Shown in pieces: positions 57,843 through 64,000 of a stretch of 64,000 nucleotides of DNA. The number at the start of each line of letters is the position of its first letter. Positions within the stretch are counted from its first letter, which is position 1. This DNA is from Torymus aiolomorphi. Taxonomy: Eukaryota; Arthropoda; Insecta; Hymenoptera; Torymidae. The stretch is taken from the NCBI GenBank assembly GCA_036365515.1, contig CM070876.1:106195810-106259809 (forward strand), written 5' to 3'. Under the pieces are notes generated by a model. It had not been told where the DNA came from, did no database searches, and worked only from the letters and a program-made list of their open reading frames with translations. A program made the position numbers and the translations under genes.

Positions 57843-59974
57843 ATAAACTGGCGGTGCTTCAAGGGGTGTTTGAGGCAGTGTGGAAGAAACAAGAACTACA
57901 CAAGGAATATCAAGGAGAGAAGGTGTTTCTTGTCAGAAAAGACAATGGAAAATTCTATTTTATCTTCTCGGATAAAAAGTTGATGAGAGTTGACCATCAT
58001 CTCACTAACCAGGAGTATGAGCAGGCCTTTGAAAATTGGATAGATCTGGAAAAGGTGATTCCGTTTGATGTACCTCAAGCTCCGGAGGGAGGCAAAGGAG
58101 AAGCCGAGGTATCAAAGGAGCCAGTAACTCTGGAGACTGTCCAGAAAATGTTGGAGAAACAGAGGTCTGAGTTAAAAACGGAGATGGTGACTAATATGGA
58201 AGCAATCAAAGAGGATTTAATAGAAAAACAAAAAGAAACGAATCGGCAGTTGGTGGAAGGACTAGTAGACAGTCTTGGAAAAATGCTCCAAGCAACAATC
58301 GGAGGGGTCATGCGTCAGAGCATAGAAGGTTTAAAAGTTAAGGAGATCGGAGAGCTTCCTGCAGGAGAGAACCTGGAGGTACAGATAGAGGATCAAGAAG
58401 GCAGAGAGAATAAGAAGACAGAAAAAAGGGAGAAACCCAAAATAATCTCAGATGTGACGTTTAAAAACAGCCCGTTCATTTCCAAATCTGAGAAGTACGT
58501 TCCTTTGGCGAGACCAGGGAGAGAGCACCTCGCCTTCACCGAGGAAGAGGCAGAGGCTCTGCCGAATATGAGAGAGAGTAAGTTGGAGGAGAAGGAGGTA
58601 CCGGATCCCAGATGGGCTCCCATAATCACGGCTAGCTCACCCAAAGATCGAGCATCTTCCCCGGAGGATGGGGAGATAGTGGAGACGGTAGAGGATTGGG
58701 ATCTGCCGGAGGGCGAGAGATCGGAAAGGGTGAGATCAGAAAAAGGGGTAAGTGATACAAACAGTACTAAAATTGAAAATAACAAATTTAGAGAGAAAGA
58801 GATCACAAAATTAATAAATGAGAAAGTAGACTTGATTTTAAAAGAAAGGAGTAAATCAAATGAAAGTACCAATTTACTAATTAATTTGACAGAGAAAATT
58901 CAAGTTGAAGTGTCAGAAAAAATTTCTGGCACTAATAGACAGTACAAATTGATAGCAAACTTAAAGTTTGAAATGTTTGAGGACTATTTAAGGTCTGCAC
59001 TCAAAACAAAAAGACTGAAGTATGTCTTAGACAAGGAGAATTACACAAATGTCCCAGAAACTAAATTGGCAGATGATAAAAATAGAGTCAGGGACATTAT
59101 AATAAATCACATTGAATTAAAATATTATACTAAAATAGTAGAATTGAGAGAACCACAGGAGATCTTGTGTAAATTAAAGGAGTATAAAAGACTGGAAACT
59201 AGAGTGACCAGTGTGTCCGCTAGAAAGGACCTGTATGCCATGAAATTTAATCCGAAAAGAGAGAGAGCTGCGGAGTTTTCGGATAAATTTGAGGAGAAAG
59301 TGAAAGTGTATGAAAATGTACCAGAAGCTGGAAAAATGACAGAGAAAGAGAAACGAGACATTTTCATGCATGCTGTAGTTGAGTCTGTTCCTGGAGTAGA
59401 AGTATTTAACTGTTTGGGCAGACAGACTACAGGAAAGGATGTGACATACACCGGGTTAAAAGATTATCTGTTACAGGTTGAATCAGCAACTGCAATGGCG
59501 TCGAAGGAGCCGGCAAAGAGTGCTATGATGGCACAAAGAGCATTTAGGTCTGTGAGCAGTCGTGACAGAGGCCAAGCTGGGGGAGTCAGACGACTTGAAA
59601 GGACAAGGTGCTACTCGTGCGGTCTTTTTGGACACGTGAGTCTGGATTGTCCTACGCCTACCGAATCCATATGCTACACCTGCAGGTTGCCTGGGCATGT
59701 AGCCAAAAATTGCCAGCATGGCAAACGCCAAGCAGAAGAGCAGGAGTGGAGGCCTGCGAAGCAAGCCAGATGGGAGGAAGCGAAGCTGGAGAGGGCCAGA
59801 GGTGCAGGAACGCAAACTACCCGAACATATGCACGTGGCAGGGGTGCTGTGCGTGGGCGAGGCGGCAGAGGCCGTGGCGACGGAGGCCGTAACCGTGCTG
59901 GACCTTCGGGAAGAGCAAGGATGGCTGAGGAGGAGCAGGGGAAGATGGAGAAGAGAGATAAGGTAAGAGAATGA
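57843..59974 (+). CDS. Copia gag polyprotein (main exon)
   Basis: Open frame of 700+ residues. The first ~60 residues (VFEAVWKKQELH, FIFSDKKLMRV) have no family I can name. A Glu/Lys-rich middle with likely coiled coil (about 110-180) follows. About residues 340-560 correspond to a UBN2-like capsid region (YKLIANLKFEMFEDYLRSAL, ILCKLKEYKRLET). Two CCHC zinc knuckles are seen (CYSCGLFGHVSLDC and CYTCRLPGHVAKNC, about 590-635), then an Arg/Gly-rich tail (RGRGAVRGRGGRGRG). Gag packages element RNA into virus-like particles. It ends TGA at 59972-59974, overlapping the pol ATG by ATGA. No internal stop. The N-terminus probably comes from the upstream exon. Confidence 0.85.
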
Positions 59975-62732
59975 AATTTTCTGTTGGTGAGAATAGCATT
60001 AAATCGAGAAATTCAATATTTAAATTCATAGCTGACTCAGGAGCAACTGAGCACTTAAGCAATACCAAATTAATGTTTGAAGCGATAGATAAGGAAGATA
60101 ACCATGTTATCAAATGCGCTAATAAAGGAGTAGGATTAAATATTGACGGATCAGGAGAAGTAAAAATCAATTCAGTAAGGGGTGGAGAGTTTACTCTAAA
60201 TAATGTTTTGTATTCTAAGGAGTTATCAGAGAATTTATTGTCACTCAGACAATTTGTAGATCAAGGGTTGCAAATTTTCTTAGACAATCGGAGGATAGAT
60301 ATTTACGATCCAAGATCTAAAGAGAAAATAATATCTGGAATTTATAAAAGCCCATTTTGGATAGTAAAATTAAAAGTGATCAAAGAAAGAGATGATAGAC
60401 AAAATCACATCAGTCCGAGTGCATTAGCAGTAGAGCGAAGCACTGAAACAATTCATAACACTAGGAGTAGGAAGAAATTGAATTTCGAATTAATGAAAGG
60501 AGGAAAATTGGAAAAAGGAAAGAGTTTACATGAAGTAGGAAAGAGCCACTTAGAGAGCAAACTAACTAAAAAATCAGACTTGCTAACGACGGCTAATAAT
60601 AGAAAAGTTCATTCTATAGATAGTAGATTAGAAAACAATAATTTGGAGCTTAGGGACAAGAAAGAAAATGAGCCAATTTTGAGCGTAGGATTGAGTAATA
60701 CCATGCTGTGCCACTTGAGGCTAGGACATCTGTCAAATCAATATTTGAGTGAACTAACGAATATTTATCCAAATTTACCAAACAAAAGAGAGTTTATGAG
60801 TGACAGAAATATTGTAGAATGTGAGACGTGTCTCATATCCAAGAGCACAATGTTGCCGTTTGGCAAAATGCGTAACAGGGCGGAAAAACCACTACAGATA
60901 ATTCATGCAGACACGATGGGACCGATAAGCCCAGTGTCATACCCCAGTGGATTTAAATTTGTAGTTGTTTTTATAGATGATTATTCAAGAATTGCTTTGA
61001 CATACCCTATTAGACAAAAATCTGAAGTACCACGGTGTTTGAGAGAATGTGCTGTTAGCATGCGGAATGTTATAGGATCTGACGAAAAAATATGCTTTTT
61101 GAGATGCGACCAAGGAACAGAATTCACTGGAAAGGAGACCAGAGAAGTTCTCAAAAACATAAATGACCATGAAACTGCTGGAGCCGAACTGCAGATGGCA
61201 TGTCCGGACACGCCTGAACACAATGGTGTGGCAGAGAGGTTCAATCGAACACTGGAAACGAAAGTAAGATCAATGATGCACGATTCAGGTTTGCCGTCGA
61301 GCATGTGGGACTTGGCGGTCAAAGCAGCTGTGTATACGTACAATAGGACTCCTCACAAATCCGTAGAGATGGACGCGCCTATGAGAAAAATTGCTCCCAA
61401 TCATAGTCACTTATGCACCGGTATCAAGGTTACCCTTAGTAAGATCCTTTTTAGCCATAGCGAATAAGTACAAAGTGAATCTGAGACAGCTGGATGTAGA
61501 GACAGCTTTTCTTTATGGAGAAATAGACGAGGACATATACATGGAGATTCCAGAGGGAGTGGTGAAAGAGAGAGAGATTAAGAACAATAATTTGTGAAAA
61601 TTATGTAAATCCTTGTATTGTCTTAAAATAAGTCCAAAAGGGTGGAATGATAAATTTACTCAGGTGATAGAGAGTTTAGGATTCAAATCAAACGATTTTG
61701 ACCCTTGCTTTTTTTTGAAATTGACTTCTAAAGGTTATTTAGCTGTGTTATTATATGTAGATGACGTACTGTTGATGGGGCACAGCAGTTACGAGATAGA
61801 ACAGACAGTTAGGAGTCTGAGTAAAATATTTGCCATTAAAGACATGGGACAGCTAAAGGAATTCTTAGGAATTAAAATTGAGAGAGATTTTAACAACCAA
61901 ATTTTAAAATTGAGTCAGGAGAAATTTATAAACAATATGCTTGAGAAATTTGGATTTGGACAAACTCATCCTGTTTCTACTCCTATGGTGACAAGTTAGG
62001 TAAACAACAGAGAGAGAGAGGAAAGATCGGGAGGAAGACGAGAATAGAAACTTGATCCTAGTTCCAAATAAGTTGTATAGAGAGGTCGTTGGATCGCTGC
62101 TATACTTGGCAAATTGCACACGACCAGATGTATCGTATGCAGTAAATGTACTAAGTAGGCACCAAATAGAGCCCACGATTATTGAATGGAATATGGCTAA
62201 GAGAGTGTTACAATACTTATCAGGGACTAAAAAATACACTCTAACATTTAGAGCAGAATCAGAGGGAATAGTAGGATATTCGGATGCAAGTGTGGCTGAC
62301 TGCAGAAACTCGCTAACAACTTGTGGTTTTGTGATCAAATTCTTTGGAGATTCTGTAGCTTGGAGAACACATAAACAATCATGTGTAGCTTTGTCCACTT
62401 GTCAAGCGGAGTATCTTGCAATGAGCGAGGCTTGTCAAGAATTGATGTCACATAATTCTGTAAATTTTATAGTTAGACAGAACCTGTATTCTCTGATATT
62501 GTACTGTGATAATATGGCAGCTCAAGTGAGTGTGAAAACGAATGGCGGAAACAAACTAAGACACATGGTAGAGAGAAAACATCATTATGTTAAAGAATGT
62601 GTTAATAAAAACTATGTAGAAATATATTGGTTAGAATCAAAAGAACAACTAGCCGATATTTTCACAAAAGCATTGGAGAAAAATGCTCATAACAAATTAA
62701 CATACAAAATACTTAATAAGAAGGAGGATTAA
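59971..62732 (+). pseudogene. Copia pol: protease, integrase, RT, RNase H (broken)
   Basis: Starts with ATG overlapping the gag stop, in a different frame. Protease FIADSGATEHLS (about residue 20); gag-pre-integrase zinc region (HLRLGHLS...CETC); integrase core with Asp in HADTMG, Asp in LRCDQGTEF and Glu in NGVAERFNRTLE. Near 61400 the sequence jumps from the post-integrase NHSHL to the RT motif TYAPVSRL, so the integrase C-terminus and the RT N-terminal part are deleted, with a frame change. RT continues LRQLDVETAFLYGE, a TGA at 61595, KSLYCLK, then LYVDDVLLMG. A TAG at 61997 and a frameshift precede YREVVGSLLYL. RNase H motifs YSDAS, STCQAEYLA and YCDNMA lead to the end at 62732. Not functional. 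Confidence 0.88.
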
Positions 62733-62905
62733 TGTTTTTTTCTTTGTTCACAGGAGAATATGAAAGCTGGGATGATTAGTCACATGAGTGCTGACAGTCA
62801 GTTGAAATCTCAGTTAGTATTTAAAAAAAAAACCGGAGTACCTGCACCAATGGCCAAAAAGAAAGTCATGCGAATTGAAAGAATCTTAGGTTTAAGGCTC
62901 CTTGT

Positions 62906-62916
62906 TGGAGAGATAG
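62906..62916 (+). other. Polypurine tract before the 3' LTR
   Basis: GGAGAGATAG-type purine-rich run immediately upstream of TGTTGGAAG, at the position where plus-strand DNA priming occurs in LTR elements. Short and with one T. Confidence 0.5.
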
Positions 62917-62952
62917 TGTTGGAAGTTATACTACTATATATATATATATATA

Positions 62953-63731
62953 CGAGGGGTGTTCAAAAAGTAAGTTTCCCTGCTCCGGGAAAAAGGCAAA
63001 ACACAATTTTTAGGTTAAAGTAACATATGTATTTATTGTTTGACTTATAAACTATTTTTCTACATAGTCCCCTTGGACTTGAATACATTTTTTATATCTG
63101 TTCTCAAGCTTTGACAAACCTTGTTTATAAAAATCCGTGCCCTGTTTTTTAAAGAATAATTTAACGATGTCTTTCACTTCATCATTTGAATTGAAGTGAT
63201 GGCCACCCAAACTTTCCTTTAATTTAGGAAAAAGAAAAAAGTCACTTGGTGCGAGATCTGGAGAGTAGGGTGGGTGATCAAAAATTTCCCATTTGAATTT
63301 TTCCAGTAAGGTTTGTGTTTTTTTTTGCTGAATGAGGCCATACATTGTCGTGAAAAAGCAACACTTTTCTCGATAATTTTCCAGGACGCTTTCGTTTAAC
63401 GGCACTTTTAAGTTTATTTAGCACTTCACAGTAACGATCTGCATTTATCGTGGTACCGGATATGCACTAATTCAGTGTAAATTTCGTTGCCATTAAGCCC
63501 TTTTGCAGTTAAAAAGTGAATAACTGCACGCAACTCACAGGTGGACACGTTTTTCACAGGTGGCTCCATGGTTTCCGAGCCGGTACTGATGAAAAAAATT
63601 TTTTCGGCAGCTAAGACCGGTTCCGCTCTTATCGGTATATCCTAAACTAAAACTATGTTCGGTCCCAGCTCGCTAGATGACGCTGGGGCAAAACGGCAGA
63701 CTAGGGAAACTTACTTTTTGAACACCCCTCG
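62953..63731 (-). mobile_element. mariner element, internally deleted (779 bp)
   Basis: About 30-bp terminal inverted repeats beginning CGAGGGGTGTTCAAAAAG, flanked by TA (62951-62952 and 63732-63733), inserted in the (TA)n of the Copia 3' LTR. The size is well below the ~1.3 kb of full mariners. Confidence 0.88.
63052..63569 (-). pseudogene. mariner transposase remnant
   Basis: Minus-strand start MEPPVKNVSTCELRAVIHF at 63569, an N-terminal helix-turn-helix part, then an internal deletion joins it near 63465 to the catalytic half (TTINADRYCEVLNKL). The frame is broken around the second Asp region (near 63360), and the main readable piece (63405-63052) has HPPYSPDLAPSDFFLFPKLK, the DD34D-type third motif, to the stop. 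The first catalytic Asp is lost. Dead copy. Confidence 0.82.
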
Positions 63732-64000
63732 TATGTATGCGAGTATGGCCAACGACGGAGCCATATATGTGTGTGTGTGTGTGTGTGTGTGAGCATGTGT
63801 GGCGCAGCGAGCGCGTAAGGAGAGCGAGCGCGGTTGCCGCGCGGGCCAGATCGTTACGGTGAGCCGAAGTGTTCGGAAGTGTATTCTAGCGAGAGAGTGA
63901 ATAATGAACCAGTGTATATAGTACGGTGTTTTGTAGTTTTATTATTGATAGCCTTGCCACCTCACTTATTTCCAACATATCAGAATGTCACTACAATGAT

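Larger units (their letters stand above)
62917..63977 (+). repeat. 3' LTR of the Copia element (1061 bp including a mariner)
   Basis: Same termini as the 5' LTR. Without the mariner (62953-63731) it is about 282 bp. It contains GCGAGTATGGCCAACG, a (TG)n tract and TATTATTGATAGCCTTGCC shared with the 5' LTR. Confidence 0.9.

Overview
This is repeat-dense, AT-rich arthropod (most likely insect) DNA. I see no convincing single-copy host gene, rRNA gene or CRISPR array. Almost everything recognisable is a transposable element, a satellite or a microsatellite, and many elements sit inside others. The organism call rests on the element types: CR1/Jockey-like non-LTR retrotransposons, a Copia element whose primer-binding site matches the initiator-Met tRNA anticodon region, mariner and piggyBac relics, and very long (GA)n/(TC)n arrays. 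The species cannot be fixed from this.

1-27 kb: three related non-LTR retrotransposons, each with a zinc-finger/coiled-coil ORF1 and an endonuclease-reverse transcriptase ORF2. NLR1 (3328-9216, +) is almost intact; one lost base breaks its ORF2. NLR2 (10364-26930, -) is old and was split by two later insertions: NLR3 (13910-19513, -) in the ORF1 3' part and a 4.9-kb palindromic DNA transposon (20756-25688) in the first ORF1 codons. Every 5' and 3' end of these elements, and of two 5'-truncated copies (9794-10266 and 26993-27180), abuts (TC)n/(GA)n in a fixed orientation, which suggests microsatellite-targeted insertion. All three full-length 5' ends share a GTAAGT...AG mini-intron-like segment with a tetraloop hairpin.

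27-35 kb: a 149-bp piggyBac-type MITE, two short hairpins, a ~157-bp degenerate satellite interrupted by a 536-bp TA-flanked MITE, and other degenerate tandem repeats.

35-48 kb: a run of large palindromes. They are a 1.1-kb-arm inverted duplication carrying LTR sequence (35458-39524), a 0.7-kb-arm palindrome (39540-41435), and a second copy of the palindromic DD41D-type transposon (42117-46035), whose right arm has lost about 1 kb. Next to it (47076-48225) is the most striking object: a 1.15-kb insertion bounded by 13-bp direct repeats and built from three ~353-bp units, one inverted and two in tandem. Each unit carries a complete hammerhead ribozyme core. It looks like a retrozyme, but the ribozyme is of the stem-III-open type and has 10-nt complementary terminal loops.

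48-64 kb: a 776-bp MITE with 7-bp target duplications, a Helitron-like 3' end, then a complete but defective Copia retrotransposon (51935-63977) with 5-bp target duplications TATCA. Its 5' LTR has received about 1.5 kb of unusual (TA)n-bounded modules sharing a 17-bp core. Its 3' LTR has received a mariner. Its gag appears to start on a short upstream exon separated by a 3.8-kb intron-like segment holding a hAT fragment. Its pol lacks the integrase-RT junction and has further breaks.
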